From Lysobacter sp036697405 (GTDB lineage: Bacteria; Pseudomonadota; Gammaproteobacteria; Xanthomonadales; Xanthomonadaceae): a stretch of 64,000 nucleotides of DNA. The stretch lies in NCBI RefSeq assembly GCF_036697405.1, contig NZ_JBAHWA010000015.1, positions 1 to 64,000 of the forward strand. Reading direction: 5' to 3'. The translations under genes and the position numbers were made by a program. Numbering within the stretch: position 1 is the first letter of the stretch; the number at the start of each line of letters is the position of its first letter. The notes under the pieces are model-generated. The model worked only from the letters and a program-made list of their open reading frames with translations. It was not told where the DNA came from and ran no database searches. Shown piece after piece: positions 10,484 to 19,596 of the stretch.

Positions 10484-11956
10484 ATGGCCAAGTCCTCCTC
10501 CAAGTCCAAGCCCGCTTCCGGACTCAAGAGCAGCTATCCCTACTACCTCGCCAATCGCCCGGTCGCGGCCAACACCGACCTGGAGGTGCTGGACAAGTAC
10601 AGCGGCAAGGTCGCCACCCGCGTCGCCTTCGCTGACGCCTCGGTGGTGCGCAAGGCCATCGTCGCCGCGCACAAGGCGCGCGAGGCCATGGCCGCGTTCC
10701 CGCCCGATGCGCGCCGCGACGTGCTCGAACATTGCGTGCGCCGCTTCAGCGAGCGCCACGAGGAACTCTCGCTGGCCCTGTGCATCGAGGCCGGCAAACC
10801 GATCAAGGACGCACGCGGCGAAGTCACCCGCCTGATCGACACCTTCCGCATCGCCGCCGGCGAAGCCACCCGCCTGGACGGCGAGATCATCGAACTGCAG
10901 ATCTCCCAGCGCACGCGCGGCTACCGCGGCATGGTCAAGCGCGTGCCGGTGGGCCCGTGCAGCTTCATCACTCCGTTCAATTTCCCGCTCAACCTGGTCG
11001 CGCACAAGGTCGCCCCCGCGATCGCCGCCGGCTGCCCCTTCGTGCTCAAGCCCGCGGTCAAGACGCCGGTGGGCGCGCTGATCATCGGCGAAGTCCTGGC
11101 CGAAACCGACCTGCCCAAGGGCGCGTTCTCGGTGATCTGCTGCTCCAACGAGGACGCCGGCGCGCTGACCGAGGACGAACGCATCGCCCTGCTCAGCTTC
11201 ACCGGCGGCCTGATCGGCTGGGAACTCAAGGCGCGCGCGGGCCGCAAGAAGGTGACCCTGGAACTGGGCGGCAACGCCGCCTGCATCATCGACGAAGACC
11301 CGGGCGTGCCGCTGGATCACGTGGTCGAGCGGTTGGTGTTCGGCGCCTACTACCAAAGCGGCCAGAGCTGCATCAGCGTGCAGCGCATCTACGCCCACGC
11401 GGCGATCTACGACCGGCTGCGCAAGAAGCTCAAGGCGGCGGTGTCGCAATTGCGCATGGGCGATCCGCGCGACGAGCGCACCTTCATCGGCCCGGTGATC
11501 GACGAGGCCGCGGCCAAGCGCATCGAGTCCTGGGTGGCGGCCGCGCGCAAGGGCGGCGCCAAGCTCATCGCCGGCGGCGAACGCCGCGGCAACATGCTGC
11601 CGGCGACGCTGCTGGAGCAGGTGCCGCGCGACAGCGACCTGTTCCGCCAGGAAGTGTTCGGCCCGGTCGCATTCATGGCCCCGTTCGAGGATTTCGACCA
11701 GGCCCTGGCCCAGGTCAACGACAGCGACTTCGGCCTGCAGGCCGGCGTGTTCACCGGCCGCCTCGACCACGCCATGCGCGCCTGGGACCGGCTGGAGGTC
11801 GGCGGCGTGATCGTCGGCGACGTGCCCAGCTTCCGCGTCGACAACATGCCCTACGGCGGCGTGAAGCATTCCGGCCTGGGCCGCGAGGGCGTGCGCTATG
11901 CGATCGAGGACATGACCGAGCAGCGCTTGCTGGTGATTCGCGATCCGGTAGCGTGA
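10484..11956 (+). CDS. NAD(P)-dependent aldehyde dehydrogenase
   Basis: 490-residue aldehyde dehydrogenase superfamily member, oxidising aldehydes to acids or acyl-CoA. The catalytic Cys296 lies in SGQSCIS, the general-base Glu260 in TLELGGN and the conserved Asn166 in TPFNFPLN. The frame is open for about 600 codons further upstream, but that part is antisense-like read-through of the preceding TPP enzyme in another frame. The ATG at 10484, 50 nt after that gene stops, gives a Lys/Ser-rich N-terminus followed by normal family sequence. It probably forms a two-gene operon with the TPP enzyme. The substrate is unknown. Confidence 0.92.
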   Translation: MAKSSSKSKPASGLKSSYPYYLANRPVAANTDLEVLDKYSGKVATRVAFADASVVRKAIVAAHKAREAMAAFPPDARRDVLEHCVRRFSERHEELSLALCIEAGKPIKDARGEVTRLIDTFRIAAGEATRLDGEIIELQISQRTRGYRGMVKRVPVGPCSFITPFNFPLNLVAHKVAPAIAAGCPFVLKPAVKTPVGALIIGEVLAETDLPKGAFSVICCSNEDAGALTEDERIALLSFTGGLIGWELKARAGRKKVTLELGGNAACIIDEDPGVPLDHVVERLVFGAYYQSGQSCISVQRIYAHAAIYDRLRKKLKAAVSQLRMGDPRDERTFIGPVIDEAAAKRIESWVAAARKGGAKLIAGGERRGNMLPATLLEQVPRDSDLFRQEVFGPVAFMAPFEDFDQALAQVNDSDFGLQAGVFTGRLDHAMRAWDRLEVGGVIVGDVPSFRVDNMPYGGVKHSGLGREGVRYAIEDMTEQRLLVIRDPVA

Positions 11957-11967
11957 CGCTGCTTTAG

Positions 11968-12246
11968 CTCCTCTCCCGCTGGCGGCGCCCGACGGGTGTG
12001 CAAGGCTGAGAGGGGTTGGGGTGAGGGCCGGCGCAAGCGCATCGCTCCAACCTCGCACGACGCCCTCATCCGCCCTGCGGGCACCTTCTCCGGCAGGCGG
12101 GAGAAGGGAATCGGGCGACGTAGGGTGCGGTGATAACCGCACCGTCGCGATGGTGCGGTTCGCTGCGCTCACCACACCCTACCTATTGCCCCTCTCCCGC
12201 TCGCGGCGCCCGAAGGGTGTGCAAGGGCGAGAGAGGTTGGGGTGAG
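11968..12246. repeat. Intergenic repeat cluster: CCTCTCCC...GGTTGGGGTGAGG pair plus a GTAGGGTG palindrome
   Basis: Two direct copies of a ~60-bp element, about 11968-12028 and 12185-12246, share GGCGCCCGA, GGGTGTGCAAGG and GGTTGGGGTGAGG. Between them lies a partial inverse copy (CTTCTCC...GGAGAAGGGAA, about 12060-12112) and a palindrome at 12120-12182 with GTAGGGTG and CACACCCTAC ends. The palindrome recurs at 62.75-62.95 kb. No gene is visible in this gap. Confidence 0.75.
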
Positions 12247-12328
12247 GCCGCACACGATTGAGAAAACCTTTAACCCCGCTTCCCCACACCATGCGTTTCG
12301 ACCCAGGACCTCCCTGGGAACCGCCCGC

Positions 12329-14260
12329 ATGAACGTCAAGCCGCCGCCGTATCCGAGCTCCCTCCTGTTCGCCGCCGTGCTCAGCGCGCTCGCGCTCAGC
12401 GCCTGCCACACCAGCACCCGCGACGAGGCGCCCGCCGCCGGCGAAACCGGGGCGCGCAGCGAACGCCACGCCGCCCAGAGCACGCCTTCCGCCGCCGAGG
12501 TGACGGCGATACGCGAAGCGACCGCCGCTGCCGTCGCCGCCGCGGACGCCGCGGACGCCGCCGCAACCGCCGCCGACAAAGCCGCCAGCGAGCATGTCGA
12601 ACTGTCGCTGGTGGCGCCCCCGCCTGCGCCGCCCGCGCCGCCGTCCGAGCATCGACGCGCTGCTTATGCGCCCAACCAGCTCGCTCCGCCGCCGCAACTC
12701 CAGCGCGTCGACGTCAGCGGCAGCCGCATGAAGCGGGTGCAGATGGAAGCGCCGACGCCCGTGATGTCGGCGCCGGCCGCGATCGGCCTGATCGGCAACG
12801 TGTCGCCGCAACCGGCCAACACCGAGAAATACGCCGCGCGCGAGGACAACCCGGTGCGCCGCACCGCGGACGAGCCCTTGTCCACCTTCTCGATCGACGT
12901 CGACACCGGCAGCTACGCCAACGTGCGGCGCATGCTCAACCAGGGCCTGCGTCCGCCGGCCGACGCGGTGCGCGCCGAGGAGTTCATCAACTACTTCGAC
13001 TACGGCCACCCCGCCCCGAGTTCGCGCGAGACGCCGTTCCGGGTCACCACCGAACTGGCGCCGGCGCCGTGGAACGCGCAACGCCAGCTACTGATGATCG
13101 GCATCAAGGGCTATGACGTGCCCAAGGCGACCCTGCCGCCGGCCAACCTGGTGTTCCTGATCGACACCTCCGGCTCGATGGACCAGCCCGACAAGCTGCC
13201 CCTGCTCAAGAGCGCCTTCAGCCTGCTGACCAAACAGCTGCGCCCGCAGGACCGCATCTCCATCGTGGTCTACGCCGGTTCCGCAGGCCTGGTCCTGCCG
13301 CCCACGCCGGGCGACCGCCAGGGCGAGATCCTGCAGGCGCTGGACCGCCTGCAGGCCGGCGGCAGCACCAACGGCGGCGACGGCATCCGCCTGGCCTATG
13401 CCATGGCCAAGCAGGCCTACGTCAAGGACGGCGTGAACCGGGTGATCCTGGCCACCGACGGCGACTTCAACGTCGGCACGGTCAGCCAGAACGCCCTGGA
13501 AACCCTGGTCGCCGACCAGCGCAAGAGCGGCATCGCCCTGACCACGCTGGGCTTCGGCCAGGGCAACTACAACGACGCGCTGTCGGAAAAACTCGCTGAC
13601 GTCGGCGACGGCAACCACGCCTATATCGACACCCTGCAGGAGGCGCGCAAGGTGCTGGTCGAGGAAATGGGCTCGACCATGTTGACCATCGCCCGCGACG
13701 TCAAGATCCAGGTCGAGTTCAACCCGGCCCTGGTCTCCGAGTACCGCCTGATCGGCTACGAGAACCGCGTGCTCAAGCACGAGGACTTCGACAACGACAA
13801 GGTCGACGCCGGCGACATCGGCGCCGGCCACGAGGTCACCGCGCTGTACGAACTCACCCCGGTCGGCTCGACCGCCGCGCGCCTGCCGGCGCTGCGCTAC
13901 CGCGAAGCGCCCGTGGCGCAGGCCGGCAAGCGCGGCGAGATCGCCAACCTCAAGCTGCGCTACAAGCGCCCCGGACAGGACGCCAGCCGCCTGATCGAAG
14001 CCCCGATCCTGAGCAGCCAGCTGCGCGTCCAGCCCGGCGAGTCGATGCGCTTCGCCGCCGCGGTGGCCGCCTTCGCCGACGCCTTGCGCGGCGGCAGCCG
14101 CTCCGACGGCTGGGGCTGGGACAGGATCGAGGCGACCGCGCGCGCGAGCAAGCTCGACGACCGCTGGGGCCAGCGCCGCGAACTGGTGCAGTTGATCGAA
14201 CGCGCGCGCCGCCAGATCGCCGGCGACACGCCGTCCACCGCGGTCAGTGTCAGCGAGTGA
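12329..14260 (+). CDS. von Willebrand factor type A lipoprotein, YfbK-like
   Basis: 643 residues. A lipoprotein signal (SALALSAC, lipid Cys26) predicts an anchored envelope protein. An Ala/Pro-rich linker leads to a vWF_A N-terminal region (about 155-255: STFSIDVDTGSYANVRRML), a vWA domain (about 270-440) with a complete metal site (DTSGS at 279-283, Thr in GGSTNGG, Asp in LATDGDF) and a C-terminal DUF3520-like region. The ATG at 12329 is chosen because it is the first that yields a signal peptide. Residues 126-136 (RVDVSGSRMKR) resemble the N-terminal signature of xanthomonad TonB receptors, and a similar motif occurs in the anti-sigma protein 5 kb away. Its end overlaps the convergent GGDEF-EAL gene by 11 nt. 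Family members are often encoded near ECF sigma factors; the exact role is unknown. Confidence 0.88.
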   Translation: MNVKPPPYPSSLLFAAVLSALALSACHTSTRDEAPAAGETGARSERHAAQSTPSAAEVTAIREATAAAVAAADAADAAATAADKAASEHVELSLVAPPPAPPAPPSEHRRAAYAPNQLAPPPQLQRVDVSGSRMKRVQMEAPTPVMSAPAAIGLIGNVSPQPANTEKYAAREDNPVRRTADEPLSTFSIDVDTGSYANVRRMLNQGLRPPADAVRAEEFINYFDYGHPAPSSRETPFRVTTELAPAPWNAQRQLLMIGIKGYDVPKATLPPANLVFLIDTSGSMDQPDKLPLLKSAFSLLTKQLRPQDRISIVVYAGSAGLVLPPTPGDRQGEILQALDRLQAGGSTNGGDGIRLAYAMAKQAYVKDGVNRVILATDGDFNVGTVSQNALETLVADQRKSGIALTTLGFGQGNYNDALSEKLADVGDGNHAYIDTLQEARKVLVEEMGSTMLTIARDVKIQVEFNPALVSEYRLIGYENRVLKHEDFDNDKVDAGDIGAGHEVTALYELTPVGSTAARLPALRYREAPVAQAGKRGEIANLKLRYKRPGQDASRLIEAPILSSQLRVQPGESMRFAAAVAAFADALRGGSRSDGWGWDRIEATARASKLDDRWGQRRELVQLIERARRQIAGDTPSTAVSVSE

Positions 14261-17156
14261 GCGCCTGCCGCAGGGGCGCCTGCGCGCGCTCGGCCGGGTG
14301 CCCGAACAGATAGCCCTGGCCGTAAGCGCAGCCCAGTTCGCGCAAGGCCGCGAGCTGGGCATCGTTCTCCACGCCCTCGCCGATGGTGTGGATGCCCAGG
14401 GTGCCGGCCAGGGCCTGGATCGCGCGCACCACGGCGACGCTCTCCGGGCGGGTCTCGCCGACCAGGCCGGCGACGAAGCTCTGGTCGATCTTCAGGCACT
14501 CGATCGGGAACCGGTGCAAATACGACAGCGCCGAGAAGCCGGTGCCGAAATCGTCCAGCTGGGCGAGCACGCCGTGGCCGCGCAGCGTGCGCAGCATGCG
14601 CAACGCGCGCGGCACGTCGTCCAGCAGCGCGCCCTCGGTGATCTCGATGCGCAAGCGGTGCGGATCGGCGCCGGCCTCGTCGATCATGCGCAGCAAGCGG
14701 TCGGCGAAATCCGCGGCGCGGAAATGCCTGGGCGAGACGTTGACCGAGACATAGCCCTCGCCGCCCTCGGCCAGCTGCTTCATGACCTGCGCGTACAGCA
14801 GCCAGTCGACTTCCTCGATCAGGCCGCTGTCCTCGCCCAGGCCGATGAAATCGTTGGGCAGCAGCAGGCCGCGGCGTTCGTGGCGCCAGCGCAGCAGGGC
14901 CTCGTGGCCGATGATGCTGCGATCGCTCAGGCGCACGATCGGTTGGTAGTAGGCGATGAAACCGTCGCCGTTGATGGCGCGGCGCAGGTCGGCCTCGAGA
15001 TCGAGGATGCGTACCGCGTGTTCGCGCATGGCCTCGTCGAACACCGCGCAGCGGTCGCGGCCGGCCGATTTGGCGCGGTACATGGCCGCGTCGGCGTCGC
15101 GCAGCAGTTCGGCGCCCGTACGGTAGCGCGGGTGCCACATGGCGATGCCCAGGCTGGCCGAGGGGAACACCTCGCGCCCCGCCACCCAGCACGGTTCGCC
15201 CAGCGCGCGCAGGATGCGGTGCGAGAGCTCCTCGGCCACGCGCAGGCCGTCGATGTTGTCGACCAGGATCGCGAACTCGTCGCCGCCCAGGCGCGCCACG
15301 GTATCGTCGGCGCGCACCGCCGCGACGATGCGGCGCCCGGCCTCGATCAGCAATTCGTCGCCGGCCGAGTGGCCGACGCTGTCGTTGACCAGCTTGAAGC
15401 GGTCCAGGTCCAGGAACAGCACCGCGAACTGGCGGCGCGGATCGTGCTGGGCGCGCGCGATCGCGGTCTCCAGGCGTTCCAGCAGCTGGCCGCGGTTGGG
15501 CAGCCCGGTCAGGGCGTCGTGCAGGGCCTGGTGGGTGAGTTGCTGTTCGGCGCGCAGGCGCTCGCCGATCTGCGACAGCAGTTCGGTGTTGGCCTGGGCC
15601 AGCTCGCGCGTGCGCGAGGCCACGCGCTGTTCGAGTTCGGAATGCGCGGCGACCAGGCGGTCCTGGGTCTGCTTGCGCGCCAGGCCGTTGCTGATGTGGT
15701 GGGCGACGAAGGTCAGCAGCTCCTGATCGCGCACGGTGAACGCGATCGCCGGCGAATAACTCTGCACCGCGATCACGCCGACCACGTGGTCGCTGCGGAA
15801 CAGCGGCACGCCCAGCCAGCAATGCGCCTGCGAACCCAGGCTGCGCACCAGCCCGGCCGCCTCCAGACTGGCGATGCGGTTGCGGTCGGCCAGCAGGGCC
15901 TGGCCTCGCTTGATCACGTACTCGGTCAGGCCGGCGGCCAGGCGCCGGCTTTCGCGGGTCGAGTCGCGCTCGTCGATCGAATACGGGAACTCCAGATGGT
16001 CGCCGTCGTCGGTGATCAGGGCGATGTAGAAGTTGCGCGCGTACAGCAGTTCGCTGACCACGTCGTGGACCTGGGCGTAGAAGCGCTCCAGGGTTTCGGA
16101 GGTGATCGACAGTTCGGCGATCCGGAACAGCGCGCGCTGCAGGCGCTCGGCGCGCTGGCGCTCGATGATCTCGGCCTGCAGATCGCGGTTGCTCAGCTGC
16201 AGGGCCTGGGTGCGTTCGGCGACCCGGCGCTCGAGTTCCTCGCGGGCGCGGAAGCGGTCCAGCGCGGTCAGGATGTGCTGGGCCACGAAGGCCAGCAGCG
16301 CGCGCTCCTCGTCGCCGTACAGGCCGGGGCGGTCGTAGCTCTGGACCACGATCGCGCCGCAGACGCGGTCGTCGCGGCGCATCGGCACGCCCAGCCAGTC
16401 CTCGCTGTCGGGGCCGTGGGTCAGGTCCTGGGTGACGTTGAGCTGCTCGCGGATCGAGGCCGAGGAGCCCTGCAACGGTTCGCCGTGGCGCAGCAGCGCC
16501 AGGGTCAGGCTGTTGGGCATCTCGGCGGCGCGGATCTCGCGCTCGGGTTCGGCGATGTAGGTGTCGATGCGGTCGGCGAAGTACAGAAAGCGCAGACTGT
16601 CGCGGACGTCGTCGTACAGCACGATGTAGAAGTTCTCGGCGTACATCAGGCCGCCGACCACGCCGTGGATGCGGCGCAGCATCTCGATCATGTCCAGATC
16701 GGAGCCGGCCAGGTCGGCGATCTCGTACAGCGCCTGCTGCAGGCGCTCGGATTTCTCCAGCGATTCGGCCCGCGCCTGCGCGCGCGACGCCGCCAGTTGC
16801 GCCGCGACCAGGCGCTGCGCCAGCGCCAGCCAGGGCGCGCGCGCGCTGTCGGCCAGCGGCGCGCCCAGCTGCGCGCACAGCGCCAGGCGGGTGCCGTCGT
16901 CCAGGGTCCAGGCCGCCTGCAGGCGGTCGCGGCGTTCGGGCTCCGCGCCGTGGCCGTCGAGCATGCGCTCGGCGGCCGCGGCCGATTCCGGCGCGGCGCC
17001 CGCGGCCGAGCCGCCGGCCGCGCCACGCGGGTCCAGCCAGCGCACCACCACCTGCGAGCCCGGGGGCAGCCCGTCGCGCAGCGCGCCCGCGAGTTCGTCC
17101 CCGGTCCCGGGCACCCCGGCGTCGACGCCTGCTACTGGCCTTCCGGTTGTCTGCAC
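14250..17156 (-). CDS. GAF-GAF-GGDEF-EAL cyclic-di-GMP signalling protein
   Basis: 968 residues, apparently cytoplasmic because no membrane segment is visible. Two GAF domains (about 150-300 and 345-495), each followed by a coiled coil, precede a diguanylate cyclase domain (535-705) with intact GGDEF at 624-628 and an RADD inhibitory site at 615-618, five residues upstream. The EAL phosphodiesterase domain (715-965) keeps Glu752 (HEALLRW), SVNVSPR, RIEITEG, LDDFGTGFS, LKIDQSF, GEGVEN and QGYLFG. Both enzyme halves therefore look catalytically competent, and the GAF domains probably decide the net output in response to a ligand. The two GAF domains resemble each other (MYAENFYIVLYDD and LYARNFYIALITD), suggesting internal duplication. 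It sits between the vWA gene and the sigma factor and is transcribed away from the sigma gene. Confidence 0.95.
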   Translation of the reverse strand: MQTTGRPVAGVDAGVPGTGDELAGALRDGLPPGSQVVVRWLDPRGAAGGSAAGAAPESAAAAERMLDGHGAEPERRDRLQAAWTLDDGTRLALCAQLGAPLADSARAPWLALAQRLVAAQLAASRAQARAESLEKSERLQQALYEIADLAGSDLDMIEMLRRIHGVVGGLMYAENFYIVLYDDVRDSLRFLYFADRIDTYIAEPEREIRAAEMPNSLTLALLRHGEPLQGSSASIREQLNVTQDLTHGPDSEDWLGVPMRRDDRVCGAIVVQSYDRPGLYGDEERALLAFVAQHILTALDRFRAREELERRVAERTQALQLSNRDLQAEIIERQRAERLQRALFRIAELSITSETLERFYAQVHDVVSELLYARNFYIALITDDGDHLEFPYSIDERDSTRESRRLAAGLTEYVIKRGQALLADRNRIASLEAAGLVRSLGSQAHCWLGVPLFRSDHVVGVIAVQSYSPAIAFTVRDQELLTFVAHHISNGLARKQTQDRLVAAHSELEQRVASRTRELAQANTELLSQIGERLRAEQQLTHQALHDALTGLPNRGQLLERLETAIARAQHDPRRQFAVLFLDLDRFKLVNDSVGHSAGDELLIEAGRRIVAAVRADDTVARLGGDEFAILVDNIDGLRVAEELSHRILRALGEPCWVAGREVFPSASLGIAMWHPRYRTGAELLRDADAAMYRAKSAGRDRCAVFDEAMREHAVRILDLEADLRRAINGDGFIAYYQPIVRLSDRSIIGHEALLRWRHERRGLLLPNDFIGLGEDSGLIEEVDWLLYAQVMKQLAEGGEGYVSVNVSPRHFRAADFADRLLRMIDEAGADPHRLRIEITEGALLDDVPRALRMLRTLRGHGVLAQLDDFGTGFSALSYLHRFPIECLKIDQSFVAGLVGETRPESVAVVRAIQALAGTLGIHTIGEGVENDAQLAALRELGCAYGQGYLFGHPAERAQAPLRQALTR

Positions 17157-17358
17157 CGCTACAGGCCTCTGGATCGTTCATGTTTCTACAACGCAGGACG
17201 CAGGATAGCCTGACCGGCCGGCCATGAACCGCCAACCCCGTCGCGGGCCTTGGGCCGTTCGTCTGGACATGCACCTGGCGATCTCCCCCGAACCGCGGGC
17301 CGTCCGGATGGAAAGCCATGGCTTCCCGTCGGCGGCGCCAACCCGTACCCTGCCGCGG

Positions 17359-17913
17359 ATGAATTCGGCTGCGGACGCGAGCGACGACGTATTGATGCTG
17401 GCCTGGACGGGCGGCGATACAGCGGCGTTCGAGACCCTGTACGCCCGCCACCGCGGCCCGCTGTACCGCTTCCTGCTGCGCCAGCTGCGCGATTCGGCGC
17501 TGGCCGACGAGTTCTTCCAGGACGTCTGGCAGCGCGTGATCGCCGCGCGCCACGGCTGGAAGCCCGACGCCGCATTCAGCACCTGGCTGTTCCGGATCGC
17601 CCACAATCGGCTCAACGATTACTGGCGCGGTCTCAAGCACCGCCCCGCCGCCCCCGAGGACGGCGACGAGCGCGCCGCGCGCGTGCCCGATCCGACCACG
17701 CCCGAGCGCGAACTGTCCGAATTCGAACAGCGCCGCCGCTTGCAGCGCGCGATCGAGGAATTGCCCGAAGAGCAGCGCGAGGTGGTGCTGCTGAGGCTGG
17801 AGCAGGAGCTGAGCCTCGAAGAGATCGGCGACATCACCGGCGCCGGACGCGAAACGGTTAAATCCAGGCTGCGCTATGCGATGGACAAGCTGCGGCTGAG
17901 GCTGAACGAATGA
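17359..17913 (+). CDS. ECF-type RNA polymerase sigma factor
   Basis: 184 residues. Region 2 (FETLYARHRGPLYRFL, then ADEFFQDVWQRV and FSTWLFRIAHNRLND) binds core polymerase and the -10 element. Region 4 (LPEEQREVVLLRLEQELSLE, then a GAGRETVKSRLRYA helix-turn-helix) reads the -35 element. I placed the start at ATG 17359 (MNSAADAS); a longer in-frame start at 17224 would add 45 residues that do not look like a sigma factor. The gene's last four bases overlap the next gene's start (ATGA), a classic sigma/anti-sigma arrangement with translational coupling. Confidence 0.92.
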   Translation: MNSAADASDDVLMLAWTGGDTAAFETLYARHRGPLYRFLLRQLRDSALADEFFQDVWQRVIAARHGWKPDAAFSTWLFRIAHNRLNDYWRGLKHRPAAPEDGDERAARVPDPTTPERELSEFEQRRRLQRAIEELPEEQREVVLLRLEQELSLEEIGDITGAGRETVKSRLRYAMDKLRLRLNE

Positions 17914-18983
17914 AGCGCCACACCCCCGATCCGTTGTCGCCCGAAGAACGCGCCCTGGCCGACCGCCTGGCGCGCCTGGGGCCGCACGACGGCCCCTCGC
18001 CCGCGCTGGACGCGAAGATCCTGGCCGCGGCGCACGCCGCCGCGGCGAGTTCGCGCCCGCCGCAGCGCGCGCGGCGGCGCTGGGCACTGAGCGCGATCCC
18101 GGGCGGGCTGATCACCGGGGTCGGCGTGGCCGCGACCATGGCCCTGGCGGTGGGTGTGGTCTGGCAACTGCGCCCGATCAGCCCCTCGGTGCAGGCGCCG
18201 ATCGAAGAACCCGCCGACGGCGCCTACACCAGCGCCGAGATGATCGCGCGCCCGCGCCAGACCATCGCCCCGCCGCCTCCGCCGCCGGAGCCGGTCGCGC
18301 TGCCGCAGGCCAACATGCGCCGGCACGCGACGGCGCCGGCCGCCGATGCCGCGGCCGCGGCCTCCGTCGCGGCTCCGCCGTTGGCGTCGGCCGCGAAACC
18401 CGCGGCCGAAGCGCCCGCGCCGGTCGATGCTTTTTACGAAAGCGACGCGCCCTCGCCGGCCGCGCCGGGCGCACGCCGCCAGCGCAGCGACAAGGGCGTG
18501 GCGGCCAACGCCGCCGCCGACAGCATGGCCGGCTTCGCCGACGGCGCGCGCGCGGCGCCGGCCTATGCGCCGCCGACGCCGGCCGCCGCGCCGGCGCCGG
18601 CCGCCGCGGATGCCGGCACCGCCACCCGCGAATTCAGCCGGGCCACCTCCCAGGCCCGGCGCGCCGCCGAGGCCGCCGAGCGGCGCCGCGAAGCCGAGGC
18701 CAAGGAGGCGGCGACCTTGGACCGGATCGAAGTCACCGGTTCGCGCATCAAGCGCGCGGACATCGAATCGGCGCAGCCGGTGACCAGCATGCAGGGCAAC
18801 CTGATCGTGCTGCCGCCGGTGGCCGAGGACCCGCGCCTGGACCGCGCCGACTGGCTGGAACGCATCCGCGCCCGCCGCGACGCCGGCCGCGTAGAGGATG
18901 CCCGCGCCAGCCTGGCCCTGTTCCGCAAGGCGCACCCGCGCGTGCGCATCCCCGACGACCTGCGCCCGTTGCTACAGCGATGA
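17910..18983 (+). CDS. Probable membrane anti-sigma factor with Ala/Pro-rich periplasmic tail
   Basis: 357 residues. A short cytoplasmic N-terminus (ALADRLARLGPHDGPSPALD) is followed by one membrane helix at about 60-86 and a long low-complexity Ala/Pro region. A conserved-looking C-terminus (DWLERIRARRDAGRVEDARA) ends with IPDDLRPLLQR. The overlap with the sigma gene and the topology suggest an anti-sigma regulator, though no zinc-binding HxxxCxxC motif is present. Residues about 273-286 (RIEVTGSRIKRADI) closely match the signature at the N-terminus of TonB-dependent receptors in this family, which is odd in an inner-membrane protein. Function is inferred mainly from context. Confidence 0.75.
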   Translation: MKRHTPDPLSPEERALADRLARLGPHDGPSPALDAKILAAAHAAAASSRPPQRARRRWALSAIPGGLITGVGVAATMALAVGVVWQLRPISPSVQAPIEEPADGAYTSAEMIARPRQTIAPPPPPPEPVALPQANMRRHATAPAADAAAAASVAAPPLASAAKPAAEAPAPVDAFYESDAPSPAAPGARRQRSDKGVAANAAADSMAGFADGARAAPAYAPPTPAAAPAPAAADAGTATREFSRATSQARRAAEAAERRREAEAKEAATLDRIEVTGSRIKRADIESAQPVTSMQGNLIVLPPVAEDPRLDRADWLERIRARRDAGRVEDARASLALFRKAHPRVRIPDDLRPLLQR

Positions 18984-18993
18984 GGCCGGCGCC

Positions 18994-19596
18994 TTGAGCG
19001 CGGCCACCCTGGCGGCCGAGGTCTCGTACGAGATCGAGGTCAAGCACAGCCGCTTCCTGGCCCTGGCCGCGCCGGTGGACACGCCGGAGGCCGCGCTGGC
19101 CTTCGTCGCGCGCGTCGCCGACCCGGCCGCGACCCACAACTGCTGGGCGTACCGGATCGGCGCCCAGTACCGCTTCAACGACGACGGCGAACCGGCCGGC
19201 ACCGCCGGCCGGCCGATCCTGGCCGCGATCGAAGGCCAGGGCTACGACCGCGTGGCGGCCGTGGTCACGCGCTGGTACGGCGGCATCAAGCTCGGCGCCG
19301 GCGGCCTGGTGCGCGCCTACGGCGGCTGCGCGGCCGAATGCCTGCGCCGCGCCGAACGCCGCGAACTGATCGTGCTGCGCACGGTGGCGCTGGCCTACGC
19401 CTTCGAGGATACCGGCGCGGTGCACGTGGCCCTGGCCGCCCACGGCGCCGAGAAACTGGACGAGGATTTCGGCGCCGACGGCGCCCGAATGCGTGTCCGC
19501 CTGCCCGAAAACCGCCTCGACGCCTTGAAAGCGCAGTTGCGCGACGCCACTCGTGATCGGGTACGCCTGCGCGCCGAAGACGCCGACTCCCCATGA
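18994..19596 (+). CDS. YigZ / IMPACT-family protein
   Basis: 200 residues if the TTG at 18994 is used; it has a GAGG ribosome site 8 nt upstream and starts just after the anti-sigma stop. The N-terminal UPF0029 (Impact) domain shows KHSRFLALAAPV, HNCWAYRIG, NDDGEPAGTAGRPIL and VVTRWYGGIKLGAGGL. The C-terminal DUF1949 region follows. Bacterial YigZ proteins are conserved but poorly understood; the eukaryotic relative regulates GCN2. No ATG gives the conserved N-terminus, so the TTG start is likely. It overlaps the ABC gene by 4 nt (ATGA). Confidence 0.88.
   Translation: MSAATLAAEVSYEIEVKHSRFLALAAPVDTPEAALAFVARVADPAATHNCWAYRIGAQYRFNDDGEPAGTAGRPILAAIEGQGYDRVAAVVTRWYGGIKLGAGGLVRAYGGCAAECLRRAERRELIVLRTVALAYAFEDTGAVHVALAAHGAEKLDEDFGADGARMRVRLPENRLDALKAQLRDATRDRVRLRAEDADSP

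Noticed and set aside
14247..17213. 988-codon plus-strand frame opposite the GGDEF-EAL gene
   Set aside because: Antisense shadow; the minus strand has all catalytic motifs in order.
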